The notes beneath the pieces are model-generated. The model did not search any database. It saw only the letters and a program-made list of their open reading frames with translations, and was not told the origin of the DNA. DNA of 64,000 nucleotides, from positions 41,555,554-41,619,553 of the forward strand of contig OX485803.1 of the NCBI GenBank assembly GCA_950295325.1, read 5' to 3'. Below, one piece after another: positions 46,670 to 59,095 of the stretch. The DNA comes from Polytrichum commune. Taxonomy: Eukaryota; Streptophyta; Polytrichopsida; Polytrichales; Polytrichaceae. Each line of letters begins with the position of its first letter. The first letter of the stretch is position 1. Made by a program: the position numbers and the translations under genes.

Positions 46670-49600
46670 TCAAACACCAAGTGCATATCGGCCGCGCTTC
46701 GGCTTGCAAGCTCTCCAATCTGAAACGACATCATTGTACGGGAATGATGTCAATGTGTAATGTTTTTGTGCAAACATTGTTGTAGCAAGAGGTAAATGTT
46801 CAGTTAAGCGGTTGCGGAGTTTGTTCTTCAAGAAAGAAACATTGGAAAATGTTCTTTCGTCTTCTACGCTCCCAAGAACCTACAAAATGGATGCAAAGAG
46901 ACAAAGTCAGTAAGAAGTCAACTTGCATTCAAGAACATGAATACAAAAAGCATGAGAAAGTTTAATGAAGTAACATATTTTCAAAATATAACCCCGTACC
47001 TGGATCATCGCAATTTCTGCGAGCTTAAAGAACTCGGGAAACATACCCTTCAAAGGGGCAGATTGTGCCAAGGCACGCCATAGTTTGGATAAGGGATGAA
47101 TGTAGGTGTCCATGGCCCTCATTGCATGAGGAGAATTATTCGCCATAGCCACAGCAAACCAATGCAACTGCCGATCAAGTGCCATAACACTCAACACTGC
47201 TGGACATGTATCACAGACATTTGTAGCGCTAGAGAAATCCTTGCTGTGAGCATATGTTTGCTTGAAAGTGTTCATGTACCATGTGAGTTTATCCTCATGC
47301 CATGGCTCAAGCCAAAATTGAGGATATACAATGGACAGTGCATCCATTACCTCACTAGAGGGAAACCTACTTCCCAATTCCATCACCATCATGGCTGCAG
47401 CATCTGCAATAAAAAACCAACACATTAGATCCATGCTCATGGATGCAAAACCTTGATATAATCAAAAGATGCAAAAACATAAACTAACAAACAAAACTAA
47501 AAACAAACACATACCTGCAACCTCGACCTTCACCTCCGATATCGTTTTATCAAATAATTCTCTTGTCACAAAACTCCTCAAGTGTGTGACACGATCAACG
47601 CAAGTCGCATTGAGGTGGGAACCGGCTGAAGTTGACAAATGGGCCTCAAAAACCAAGTGCTCAACACAATCATTCACATCTGGATGCCACCTTAGGCGGA
47701 TGCTCTCATGCGAAAGATCACATATCTTTTTTAAGCATGAAAATGCATCTGAAATGAATGCATTGCTTGTGCAATACAAATCATTCACATTTGAGATACA
47801 AAGGCTCAATGCCCTTGTGAAACCACACACATATACACTGGGGGATTGTGCAAAGACAACCAAGGCTTTCACAGCCTCTAGAAGAGGTAGCACTACAGCC
47901 AAGGTCAGTAAAGACTTGATATCAGCCATGAGTTCATAATTTACCTTGGCTGTCGGGATTGTTGGTTTTACAAGATGATTAGAGTACATCTTCACCAAAA
48001 GGGTGCGGTACTCCGATAAAACACGTTTCAATGGACTCAACATTGAAATCCACCTCGTTTTTATATTTTGAAGAATTTTTTTGCCCTTAGACTCAAGTAA
48101 TTTAGCAAGTTTTTGGAGCTCCAAATGACGTTTTGGGGACTTACTAAAATACTTGTGCAAAACAGCTAGTAGGGTTTCAATCCTAGCCACCATCTCCAGA
48201 TCTGATAGACATTGCACTGCAAGGTTGCTTCGATGTGCCACACAATGCATGCCTTGCATGTGTGGCGCATGAGAAACCTGCAGCTTGTTAGTGACACCAT
48301 TTCTCTTCCCTTGCAAAACCGATGCACCATCTGCCCCAAATGCCATGAATCGGTCTCTAATCTGATGTGGGGTTAATCCACCTTCATTAGTGAGTGCACC
48401 AAGAATCATCTTGGTTATATTATCGGCACCACCACCCTCAGTCACACGTTGCAAGCACAACAACATTGGTATTCTTTCCTAATCTTGAATTATATAAACA
48501 TGCATGCTAATCCAAGATTGGTTGTCCAACGTTGTGACTTCATCGCAAATGATAGAGAAGTAAGGGGCTGTACTTACTGCTTCTTTTGTCCTTGTTTGCA
48601 CAACGTTAAACAAACTCTCAGCCATTTCCCAACCTGACCCCTCGGTCCAATGCTTCAATGGAACCTGCACATACACTCAAGTGTCATTACTAACCAACAC
48701 GATGTTTCAAAACAAAATTAATAACATGAGCAACTGAAACTGAAAGGAAATGAAGGATTCTGACCTTAGGAATGCCCATGAATTGTAACAGCTCCTTCAT
48801 GGGTGGATATTCTGTCATAGGTCTTCCAAATTGTAACAAGTGGAAGATGACTGCCATTTGCACTTCCTTGCGTTTTGGAGTTCCCCCAGCTATTACTAGG
48901 GTTCCAATATCATTAACAGACAGTGCTGCAAATGTCCTCTCAGCACGCTTGTGGACGGAATTCTGGTCCCAATACCATTCACCTTTCTTCACCTTCAAAG
49001 AAGGTAAGTCGCTGAGTGCTCTCTTCCATCCTTGGTGTTTTTTCAGGTTGTCATCTTTTGCATCCAGTATTTTGTCTCTGCCATTTACTTTAGAGCAGAT
49101 GATACATTGAACTTTGTCAAATGTACCATCCCCTTCAGGGTCCTGTTGAGACCATGGGTATTTTGCTGCCCAATTTTCTTGAAATCTGCACCAAAACCAC
49201 CCTAAACCAGTGAGAAACAAGACATCATCAAAAACATATCCTCAAAATGCCGAAAAAAATCCCCATAGGAGGTGGCCCTAAACCCATAATGTTTGGGGAG
49301 ACACGTGTGTGGCAGGTTTGGATCGGGTATAAACCCCCCCGCCCCCGCGTCTAGAGGAGGTGGAGCGGGCCCTTCCGGTAGAGGCCACATGTAGGCCCTT
49401 CCAGTATAGGCCAAGAATAAAAAGTTTCACAATTTTTCACAAGAAAAAAACGTGGCCTCAACCGGTAGGGCCTAATCATTTTTTTCTTGTGAAAACTTGT
49501 GAAACTTTTTATTCTTGGTCTATACTGGAAGGGCCTACATGTGGCCTCTACCGGAAGGCCTAAACGTGACCTCTACCGGAAGGGCCCGCTCCACCTCCTC

Positions 49601-50305
49601 TAGACGCGGGGGGGGGGGGGGGGGGGTTAATACCCGATCCAAACCCGCCACGCACGTGTCTCCCCAAACATTATGGGTTTAGGGGTCACTTCCTATGCTG
49701 AGGCCCTCAAGAGTGGGTACACGTCAAAACTTGAGAAAGAGAAAATATCACACATCAATTGACATGTTAGAAATTGAAATGACACATGCTTAGAAATCGG
49801 AAATTGAGACGACATTTTAGAATAATCTTAGCCCTCAGCCCTCAGCCAATGCATTACTCCCCAAAAAATATAGCCATGGTTTAGGGTTTAGGAGGTACCT
49901 TCTTTTCGGAATTTTTCGCTTCTTTGTTAGAGGTTCATGTGAGGTTGGTAGCAATTGGGTGTCTGATTGCTCATGGAAGCCATCTAAGCTGTTGCTACCA
50001 CCACTTGAAGGCGCATCGACAGTGAATGGGGAGCCACTGATGTCCAATGCATTAGCCTCAAATGGAGCATGTACATGCAGTGGGATGGGAGAAAAATGGT
50101 TGCAGACGCGGTTGAAGAGATCTGGACAACCTCTTGCATTGCGGCAGTTGATAATTCTCCCCCAAGGGTGATCATCAACACCCTCTGCTTGAAGGAAGGA
50201 CGTTTTCCAGAACCAGATGCAGGAGCCATTGCCATGGTAGAGCAACTGCCACCTACACTCACTGCAACTGCCGGAGCAGGGGATTGCAGATCCACAGGCG
50301 ACCAC
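46670..50305 (-). pseudogene. hAT-superfamily transposase gene (zinc-finger 862-like type), spliced, with an in-frame stop
   Basis: Exons on the minus strand: about 50305-49899, 49185-48765, 48664-47515, 47403-47000 and 46879-46670. All junctions are GT-AG with matching phases. Exon 2 carries a BED-like finger (VQCIICSK, KKHQGWKRAL). Exon 3 has FSIICDEVTTLDNQSW (RNase-H-fold Asp), MAFGADGASVLQGKRNG, MQGMHCVAHRSNLAVQC and KTRWISMLSPLKRVL. The last exon has VLGSVEDERTFSNVSFLKNK, the hAT dimerisation motif. A TAG at 48479-48481 interrupts the frame between YIIQD and ERIPMLL. Exon 1 lacks an ATG in its frame; a neighbouring frame has MAMAPASGSGKRPSFK, so a frameshift there is likely. The gene would encode a nuclear transposase. 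Terminal repeats were not found. Confidence 0.85.
49276..49684. mobile_element. Long fold-back element inserted in the hAT intron
   Basis: CCCTAAACCCATAATGTTTG at the left is repeated inverted at the right, and the arms match over nearly 200 bp on each side, through CTAGAGGAGGTGGAGCGGG, CCTTCCGGTAGAGGCC and AGAATAAAAAGTTTCAC. The right arm has an expanded G run (49606-49626) where the left has C7 interrupted. A perfect target duplication could not be fixed (GTGG on the left, GTCA on the right). Confidence 0.85.
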
Positions 50306-51100
50306 ACAAAACCAACTCCCAGGTAGCCAGGCGATGTGGAGTGGCGCGGTGCGGCGAACACCAGGAGATCACACAAAACCAGATCGGGCAAAGGCGACGA
50401 CGCCAATGCACACACAACAGGCGATCACAGAAAACCAGATCGGGCAAAGGCGACGCCAATGCACACACAACAATTGCACATACCACTTCGCAAAACAACA
50501 ATGCACATACATGTTCATTACAGATCCCATAAATAAGATGTCGCCACTCCCAGCTCTGTAACGCCCACTCCCTATAGCCACACCCATCATCATCCTCATT
50601 AGTGAATGCAGTGAGAATTGTGCACAAACCCTACCTAAAAAATGCCCAGATTTCAATGTGGCTCCAAGCCTCCAACTCTGACGGCCTCAACAGAACAACC
50701 ATGCACAGCATTGTCTATCAGATCTGGAGTCTGGACTCTGGAGAGAATGGACAATGCACAAGTTCGCCGCTAATGGAACCAGCGGATGAATTTGCTAGTC
50801 TGCGAAAGGGCTTCATCCATATGAACAGGCGGCTGCGAATGGCCAGGAGCGACGTGGAGAATCCGGCGACATAAGGTGCCGGAGTGGAGGGATGGGCCGC
50901 CGATGTGTAGGGTTGGCGAGGTGACCCAACGGCGACGTGACGGAATGGGCGGGAGGTGGGGGCAGCATGGAGGAGCTTTACTGCTTCTACTCACGGTAGA
51001 TTTGGGCGATTTGGGGACACCTAGATTTGATTATTCTAATAGGGAATTTCGTGGCATCATTTAGAATATAGCATTAAATGCGAATAATCGCCCAAATAAA
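50306..51100. other. Upstream flank of the hAT gene, GC-richer, no second gene supported
   Basis: A GATCGGGCAAAGGCGACG motif with following CCAATGCACACACAACA is repeated at 50384-50425 and 50438-50475, giving several overlapping Arg/Thr-rich ORFs. These are probably repeat artefacts within the hAT 5' region. Confidence 0.4.
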
Positions 51101-53000
51101 ATTCGCTGACCATATCCTACATGTCCTTACAAATTCATGAACTGTAACTTATTTTCCATACATTCGTGACTTTGGATTGAACTTTCCAACACACCATATT
51201 TTCTTAAATTCTTTTAGGCATTTTGATGATTCTGTTTTTCTTTCATTTAGGCCATCTAGTTCGGTAATTTTCAAAAATTTAGGGTTAATTATTTTGAATT
51301 ACTTTCCGCCCACCCTGCTATCATCCTTATGGTATTAGTACAAAATGGTTAGCAAATCCAACATTGGTGGCGTAGCCCCTTGCCTCGTATTTTATGGAGC
51401 TCATATGTATATCTTATTCATTAGCAAAGTGATGATTCTCAAGTTCATTGAATGGTCACACTAACGCCCCCCCCCCCCGCCCCAATTATGATGATTATTG
51501 AACCTAGAATGGTCATCATATTCTGAGCATGTAATCCAATCTCTTTTAAACACATGTCATTTAGGTATCCATTCTTGAAGCCGCATTTAACCACATACCA
51601 CTCAAGTATAGGTGTATTGTTCAGTAACTGAATTAGGCACGTCTACCCTTAGCTTAACTTATTAATGTAGTCAACGAGAACAAGGTCATTTGGAGTGAAA
51701 GCATGATGATGGCCTACATGTAACGTTGGCCTACTTGTTTGTAATGGGAAGGATTGGGTCTTTATTCATATGTTCCACTTCTCTCCACCACGTATCCGCA
51801 AAGTGAATGCCCCCGTGTGTCCACTATGCATCCAAAAATGATTACAAGATAAAAGGAAGTCATCGTTTGCACAACATCCATGGAGGTGCCCACTTGATAT
51901 GATTGGAAGGAATCATAGATATTATAGATTGGTTGAAAGTTATAAATTCAATGCGATTATATTCTCCAAACATTTCATGAAGTATGAGCATTGCATGAAG
52001 TACAAAATAAAATCATTCATGAAATTGTATGATCAAAATTTTGAAGAAGATAGACATTTCAATAACTAAGTTTGAAGAAAGAAGATAATAGTGAGGAATA
52101 GTTTTATTTTGCAAGATCTGATGAAATCAAAAGTCCCATTTTGGAACATTCTGGTGTTTTTAGGGTTTAGGCAGTGCGTGGTAGATCTCGGTGGAGAAAA
52201 CTAGAGAAAGCATGTGCATGTTGGGATTATTTTTCTAAGAATATTTAATAGCTTTCCATGGCAAGGTGAGGAGGTTATGTAGAAATTAAATATCTAGAAA
52301 ATGATTGTGAGTGAATAAAAAATAGTGTAACATACCCCTAAACGTTTTTGGAGCCGGACTTGGACCCCTCATATATATGATGTTTTGAAATTGTACAATG
52401 TGAATATAAATCATGATGTGACTTTTAAGTAGATATTGATTTGCAAGGCAATTCTCTTGACACCTACATAAAATAGTTGAGAAAGAGTTTGATGAAGATT
52501 TGAAAATATATTGTTCAAATCATATGGTATAAAGAGAGAATATTCAAATAGGATGAACATGCTAAAAGTGTGTAAGGGTTAAGATTAGATTTTTGCATAA
52601 GCTCTTGGATACATGGAATATATGTCAAGTTGAGAAGATCATAGAAGACCCTCACATTGGACACACGATGCCTTCCTTATTGCCTTTTGGTGGGGAGTGG
52701 ATAGGGTGGGTGAGAGGTAAGAGCTATTCCACACCTCTAAGGTAAGTGTGTCTTAAACATACATTTTTTCGCTCTACACCCACTATTTGTAGAATATGAA
52801 ACAAATAAATAAATAGATATGATTGCCGGCTCCATATGGAGCAAGCATGAATGAAGAGCCTCTTGACATGCATACTATTTCCCCCCTTTAGGTGTGGGCT
52901 TTATTAGAGGTAACAATGTCAAAGGTAACCGATATAATCACGGTAGTGTGGGGGTAAGGATAACTTTTGTTTAAGTATGAAAGTGGGTTATGGCATTATC
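51101..53000. other. No supported gene
   Basis: AT-rich sequence with a C9 tract near 51469 and no recognisable ORF, RNA or repeat pair. Confidence 0.4.
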
Positions 53001-53939
53001 TCCTTGGAGTTTTGTGGGTCATTTGGTGGGTGCCTACGCTTGAGATTTGTTTGAAGGCATGGGTTCAAAACCTTGTGTGGCTCCTTTGAAAGTGATTCAT
53101 ATTGTCATCCCCTATCTTGATTGAGACAATAGCGGGGCTCACTTGTTGTCATCATGGCTTTCTAAGGTTTTGTTTTGGACTAGAAAGTTGCATTGTAGTT
53201 GTTGGTTTGCCTACTTTGCCCTTGGGTTTTATCTCTTACATCCAAATAGCGGTTGCCACTAGGTCAAGGAATGTAGTCTTAAAGGCCACGGTCATGTGGA
53301 TTTGGTCACATTGGGGCTAAGTAAGATGGTTGGTGGGTTTTGTGATGTAATGTTTGTGAAGATCCGGGTTTGAAACCCTGAGAGGTCCCTTAGGAAGACA
53401 GTGTCCTTAATGGAGTCCAAGTGGTAGCATCCAACAACTCCTTTCACAATTTCTACGTTCTGTTGGGGGTTGTGGGGGCAAGTGTGAGGGGTGAGATTTT
53501 GTTTCAAGTTGACGTTTGTTGAGGATCAATGCGGACAATGATTTAGTGGCGGTTGTGTGTAGGCATTTTTTGGAGGGTATTGATTGGGGGGGGGGGTCAA
53601 GTTGAGCAGAGAGAATGTTGAAAATGTCCTTTTGGATTCCACCTCTTTGTTGTGCAGTAATGATGAGTGGTTGGATCCTTCACTTGTGTGCGGCGATGGA
53701 AGTCATGTATGGGGTCTACTTGTCCCGTTTGCATTGGAAGGCTATCTCCATAAATATGTCATGGTAGTATGTAAATTCAATGAATTGTAGGGAGAAAATG
53801 GAGGAGGGGTGTGAGGAGAGTATGTTGGCGTGTGGTTTATGTAAGCATTGGTATTGTGTGTGGGGCAAGTGCATTCGTTGGGGAGGTTCCACTTAGGCAA
53901 TGTGTGTTTGGACGGGGAGTCTCAGGGGTGGAGTTGCCA

Positions 53940-55801
53940 TTCATGAGGCATGTTCATATTGGAAGATGGTGAATGAGAAACATTTCTTTGATGGGAAGAG
54001 TATTTTGTTGTGTTTATCTATTTGGATACCTTTAATGACCAGATGTTTGCATGTGGCTAGAAGGTGAGACCATGTGTCCACATTTGGAGTGTTTTTGCTG
54101 CATAATGAAAAATAAATGAATGGGAATTTTGTTGGCCAAAAGAGGTATTTCTGGTGACTGCCCATGTTGCAACCCTCGCTAGCTCCCGTTAACCATTTTC
54201 ATTTCTAGCAAGGGTCACGAGCGCTAACCCTTTGCATTCTACCATCCTAATGGTTAGCTCCTCATACCCCGGACCTTATAGTTCATAAGATGGGAACCAA
54301 CCCTCCTACTTTGCTTTCGGGACTCGCCCCTTAATCGGTAACCAATTCTTAGATGTGGACTTCCATTCATGGAAGTCCAATCTTATATTGATCATCGCGT
54401 TGCTGGAGCAACACTACAACAACCCGAACCATACTAGGCAACTATGCCCTCACATTGGGCCAATGCCCATGGTGGCCGTGCCGTTCGGCCTCGGGTGGGT
54501 TTAGCCACACCACCTCATCCATATAAGCCTCTAGGATTTTTGGCAGGGCCCCTACACCACCACCAAGAAACCATTTATTTCTCTACCAAGAGTTGGGGCC
54601 AAGTAAACATTTTCCTTTAGCCGCTAGGCCTAGAAGCCCCCAGCAGCTTCAGAACATCATAACTTCCTTGTATGATGTTTGTTGCTAACAAGCAACCACT
54701 CCATCGTCATCTACACTTTGTGTAGATGCCGATGGACTCCTCACTTGCCTCATTCAGGCAAGTAATGAGGAAGTTATGCATGTTCAAACCTTGGCAGTCC
54801 CGGGAGCTACTCCCAGGCCACTGTTGTACCAAGGTGCTGTCCCGGGACCTCGCCCCACTCAAATTGCCATAACTCCTAGCTCACACCTCCGATTGAGGTG
54901 TTCATGAGCATTCTAGAATCAGCACGCCATGAGCTACGCATAAGTTAGCTCATGGCCTTACCCTCATGACTCCTAATCTCTGTGGGTGGGAGGCGTTCTC
55001 AACGCCCAGGGCCCTCACCCACACTAGGATCACTTGGGCCCTCTTACCAACGGCGTCACAAATCCTGGGTGTCACTTCAGGGTCCCCCTTGTGCTCATGG
55101 TATTTCGGGCACTCCTCATGGAAAGGTGCGCGACAACCCATATATTGACCATTGTGGAACTTGTAGGTTTGGGAGATCTGGGTTGGGGCGATGGATAGAG
55201 TGTTTCATAAAGCATTGGATAGAGTGGGGTTGAGGTGTTCATTATCCAATCATTTTCGGATGGAAGGGTATTTTGGTAGTAATGAGGAGAAGAGGCTAGG
55301 AGGCTAAGAGGTGGTGTTTAAAGAGGAAGGGGGGGGGGGGGGGGGTGAGTGTCAAGGTTGCGAGTGTGACCAGGTTGGAAATATTATTGTGTAGGTGGTG
55401 GGTGGAATATATGGGTGGGGTTGCTGTTGAAAGTAGCATTGGGTTGGCTAACCCCTATTTTTGCTAATTAGTAGGTTTTCTTGATGCTTTTAATTCCTAT
55501 GTGGGATCGAACTTTGTGTATGTGGACTAGGTGAGGGTGTTTCGCAATATTGGTGAGGATTGTTACATGTAGATGACATTCCGGGTGCAGGTGGTGGTGG
55601 TGGTGGGTAGAGGGTGAGTTTTAAGGTTGCAAAGTAGGTAGATGGAGACAAGGATACCAATAAAGGTGTAGGTAGGGAGGGTTGAATGGAGGAGGGATGT
55701 GGTGTGATGTATGGCCATGATCTCTGCTCGTAGGATGTTCGTGGGCAAACGGGTGCTAATTTGAGTCTCCTCGTGGAGGGAGAAGATATTGTATCAACCA
55801 T
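53940..55801 (-). pseudogene. Decayed LINE with RNase H and CCHC finger (LINE 2), split by an insertion
   Basis: On the minus strand, 55748-55563 reads ILRAEIMAIHHTTSLLHS then FIGILVSIYLLCNLKTHP, an RNase H middle segment. The finger region at 54165-53941 reads MGSHQKYLFWPT, FSLCSKNT, DTWSHLLATC. The finger aligns closely with LINE 1 (MGNH-KYTFW, CTLC, TWPHLLSIC), although the first Cys is lost. A 971 bp insertion at 54166-55136 lies exactly inside the MGSHQKY motif. Frames are broken in several places and the 5' portion is absent or unreadable. Confidence 0.65.
54166..55136. mobile_element. Solo-LTR-like or small non-coding element inserted in LINE 2
   Basis: CCCAT occurs directly before and after (54161-54165, 55137-55141). 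Removing the 971 bp and one CCCAT rejoins the LINE sequence to give QYMGSHQKY as in LINE 1. The ends are (T)GTTGCAACCC and GCGCGACAA. The interior is GC-richer than the flanks and has hairpins such as CTTGCCTCATTCAGGCAAG. A 5 bp duplication fits an LTR element, but the terminal CA is not clean. Confidence 0.7.
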
Positions 55802-56676
55802 GGTGGATACTTTTGATTCATATATTGAAGCATCTGTTTATATGCTTTGGAGAGGTGGATGTTTTAATGGGGGAATCAGTGGGTAAGTGTAGGAGTGGTA
55901 GTGGTGGTGGTTGGGGGGTAGGGGTAGGGGGTAAAGGGGGAGGTTGCTTGTGTTGGAGGTTTTTAGGAGCTTTGCTCTTTTCCAACTTCTTGATGAGGTC
56001 AGTTTTCTCAAGGGTGTAGGGAGGAAGAGGAGGGTGGGTAAGGGTTTGGTTGAGAGGAAAATAAGAATATGAAACACATAATAGTGCAAGATGATTAGCA
56101 ATTAAAAATAATTTATTTAACCATTTCCTTACAACTTTTAGAGTTTGTATGTATACCCCATTCACTATTTGTAAATGTAGTATTAGGGAGTCTAAAAGCT
56201 TTCTTTCAATTGGACCATCAAGTTGACATTAGCCTCCATCTCATAAAGGTTACCACACTCTATGAATCTAGAAAATTATCAAGTTTGACACCATTCTAGT
56301 GGACTCTTAGTCTCATTAGCCTTTTGGTTTCTTGGACTTTAGGATTGATTTCATTTCATTTCATTTCACTCATTTCATTGTCAAAGTGAAGATTCCCCAA
56401 TTTGTTAAATGATTATATAGATCTCCCCACTTATGTCGACTATCGCTTCTATATTGATCAACAAATTCTAAGCACGTAGTTCAATCTCCTTTCAATCCAT
56501 GTCTTTTTTAGGTTTCTTCTTAGTTTCATAATTTCACACCCAACCATACACCACTCGAATGTATGTTTCCGTTTAAGATAGAGCACAAAATTAAACACAT
56601 CTACCTCATTCAATATGTTGTTCTATCTTTTTGTGGCTCCTTCTGTCCCAAGGAAGAGCATGAGAGGTGCATTTTA
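55802..56676. other. Probable upstream LINE 2 debris, then unique AT-rich sequence
   Basis: From 55818 to 56165 the minus strand is Pro/Thr-rich (A/C-rich DNA), like the flanks of LINE 1, but shows no domain. The rest holds a TTTCATTTCATTTCA pentamer run at about 56350 and nothing else. Confidence 0.35.
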
Positions 56677-57157
56677 GGGGCGGTTTACACTATGGACCAT
56701 GAAGTCGTCCCACGTAAGAGGCTATTTTGCGTGGGACGACTTCCATGGTCCGAGTTACTAAAATATTAGTTTTCATGGTTCGTGGGCCCTTCACTAGGTG
56801 TAAACTGAATGTGGACCATGAAGAATGACCATGCACCAAAAAGTGGAGTCATTAACTAAGTTGGAAAAAAAATCATTAAAAAAACCCAAAAAATCATTAA
56901 AACGGCATTTTTCTGACATGGGCCCTTGCTATTTTTCCTAGACCACCTCTTTTGCTTGTCCCAACGGAAAACCCGTTGGACCATGGCAGTGGATAGAGTA
57001 GGCTTAAAAAAACAAATTTGTGGACCTCAACCTCCGTGGTCACTCTGCCATTTTTTCCTTGGTGTAAACCCAAGTCGTCCTGGGACGACTTCAACGTCCA
57101 ATCACATCGCTTAGACGGCCGTGGGACGACTTCATGGTCCATAGTGTAAACCGCCCC
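56677..57157. mobile_element. Non-autonomous element with GGGGCGGTTTACAC termini, copy 2
   Basis: A perfect inverted repeat of 38 bp starts GGGGCGGTTTACACTATGG and continues ACCATGAAGTCGTCCCACG. TTA flanks both ends (56674-56676, 57158-57160). CGTCCCACG/CGTGGGACG recurs four times near the ends (about 56707, 56729, 57077 as CGTCCTGGGACG, and 57120), in both orientations, like transposase-binding subterminal repeats. Confidence 0.92.
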
Positions 57158-57160
57158 TTA

Positions 57161-58689
57161 TGCACTTACAACTTCTCCATAAGGTCTAAAATTGCCGTTA
57201 CCCCTAAAAGGTCTCTGGTCCTCAAGCTATGACCTATATACACACAATCTACAAGTGCTCGCCAAGTTTTAGATTCATGTTCCGTATATTTATGTTCAAA
57301 TTTGTTTAGTACATTATCGTATGCCAAGGATAAAATAAAAATATAGTCATATATGTTTGCATCCAAGGGCAACCAAGTCGTGTATTTGAATTCGAATCTT
57401 CAATACTATACCTATGTTTGAGGGTTACATGACAAGGCTTCTAGTTAAGACACTAATCCCATCACACTACGACTCCCACATGGAAACTACATTTTGGCAC
57501 CAATAAATATAGAATTACTTGGTTGTTTATCAATGCTCGGTGGGACTAGGAATCTCCCAAGGGTTATGCCTTGTGCATTGTGGGCTTCTTCCACATTTTG
57601 GATGTACTTAGCCTAAGTATTGTTCATTATCTAACAATCATTACCAACAATTGGCTATGAATCTAGGAATATTGAAACACAATATGCTTGCATGTTCTAT
57701 GTGGGCCAATTCATCACCTCCTTCCCAACTTCCCCGATTCTTAAATGTCCAGCTTACTAGCCATGCATGTCCCCAAGACTCATGCTTCCATACTAGCCAA
57801 CCTTGTGGGAGTCCACATGCATCAACCTCTCCTCCTCTCTCTCCTTTTAGAAGGGGAGCAAAAGTGAGAGGTTGAGTAATGTTATGGGCAATAGAGCTCC
57901 CGATAGAATACTTTGATTGAAAAACATCAAGTTAGCGTATGTGCACCTTATGTGGTCATTCTTTTTATTATACACTTACATTTGAGAAGTATACGGCAAG
58001 ACTTGCAATTAAGAAGGGGCATGAAAAAGACAAACACTAAAACGAGATTGGATAATGTGATCTAAATATAGGCACCCACATATGTTCCATAGCTAACACC
58101 ATTGGGACTGCCTAATTTTGAAGATTCTCAATGTAATTCTTGACGATATTTGAGCATGAGCATTGATTTCGAAATCCACAAAGGGAATCTTGCTTCTCAA
58201 CACCTACCATAGGAGTGTGATAAAAACATGCCCCCTATAAGATTATTGTTGATTCAACTTAATTTAAACTTCAATAAGCTTCAATTTCAGGGTCCACGTA
58301 CCAAATTAGGTGTAGATTTGAGTGTATAAAAACTCTTGGGCTTGACATAGTAATATGCATTTTCACCCTCCCCCTTGGTGGGTGGTACGAAACATCACCC
58401 TGGTAAACCTACCAAGGGGGTAACAGTAAAAATTGACCCCCTATAGGTTGGTTGGTGATTCATCCCAAGTTAAGCTCAACAGACTAATGCAAGGTCTTTA
58501 ACCCCTAATTTTGGAGTAAGAATAACTTTAGGTAGCAACCTCTGGGCTCTACAATAAAAATCAACATTTTCACCCTCCCCTCCCACAATTCACCCTCCCC
58601 AATGTGAAAGATGCATTTCATCCTGGCTCATCCTGGAATGGCATTTAGTGCCATGCATAAAGCATGCAAAAGTCATCTTGCTTGTTGGA
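57161..58689. other. No supported gene
   Basis: Only short ORFs without family patterns. TTCACCCTCCC recurs at about 58360 and twice near 58570-58595. Confidence 0.4.
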
Positions 58690-58916
58690 AGGGAAGGGCC
58701 ATGATCGCATGGTATCGTATTTAGTGTCAATTACTATTTGGAATTACGCAATGCTATATCTATTTACTGTATATCTTGTATTTTACCAACAAATGTTAAT
58801 TTGGTTGTTTGGACACTTTAGAGCATTAACAACTTTGCTTAAATCACATCAATGGTAAAAAGATATAGCATTGTGTAAATCCAGAGATTAAGTGACTCTA
58901 AATATCATATTTAGTG
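58690..58916. mobile_element. MITE family C, copy 2 (shorter, left end diverged)
   Basis: The right end (inverse CACTAAATATGATATTTAGAG) matches family C and is followed by TA. The left keeps GTATTTAGTGTCA. An inner inverted pair is clear: AATTACGCAATGCTATATC against GATATAGCATTGTGTAAAT. Confidence 0.6.
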
Positions 58917-58929
58917 TATGTACATGTTG

Positions 58930-59095
58930 TGATCTTTTGATTTTTAATTCATTAAATTGAGGTATATTCTATAGATTACTCTAAATTGACCAGTTATTCT
59001 CCTGATGAAGTCTTGAACTTCAACCGCTTATTTCTCAAACTCAACCGGTTCATTTGTAACTAGCGGTTGGTTCTCTCCGTTCATTGGGCCCTTAG
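58930..59095. repeat. Dispersed repeat R2, copy 3 (partial)
   Basis: It shares TTGAGGTATATTCTATAGAT, GAAGTCTTGAACTTCAACCG and TGTAACTAGCGGTTGGTTCTC with copies at 35.8 and 37.5 kb. Confidence 0.7.

Noticed and set aside
50284-50561. Overlapping plus-strand Arg/Thr/His-rich ORFs upstream of the hAT gene
   Set aside because: They come from a short tandem repeat (GATCGGGCAAAGGCGACG) and have no family pattern.
53000-53450. Two possible SINE heads with GGGTTCAAAACC and GGGTTTGAAACCC
   Set aside because: B-box-like motifs occur twice, but the A-box matches are poor, and no target duplication or shared body could be found.
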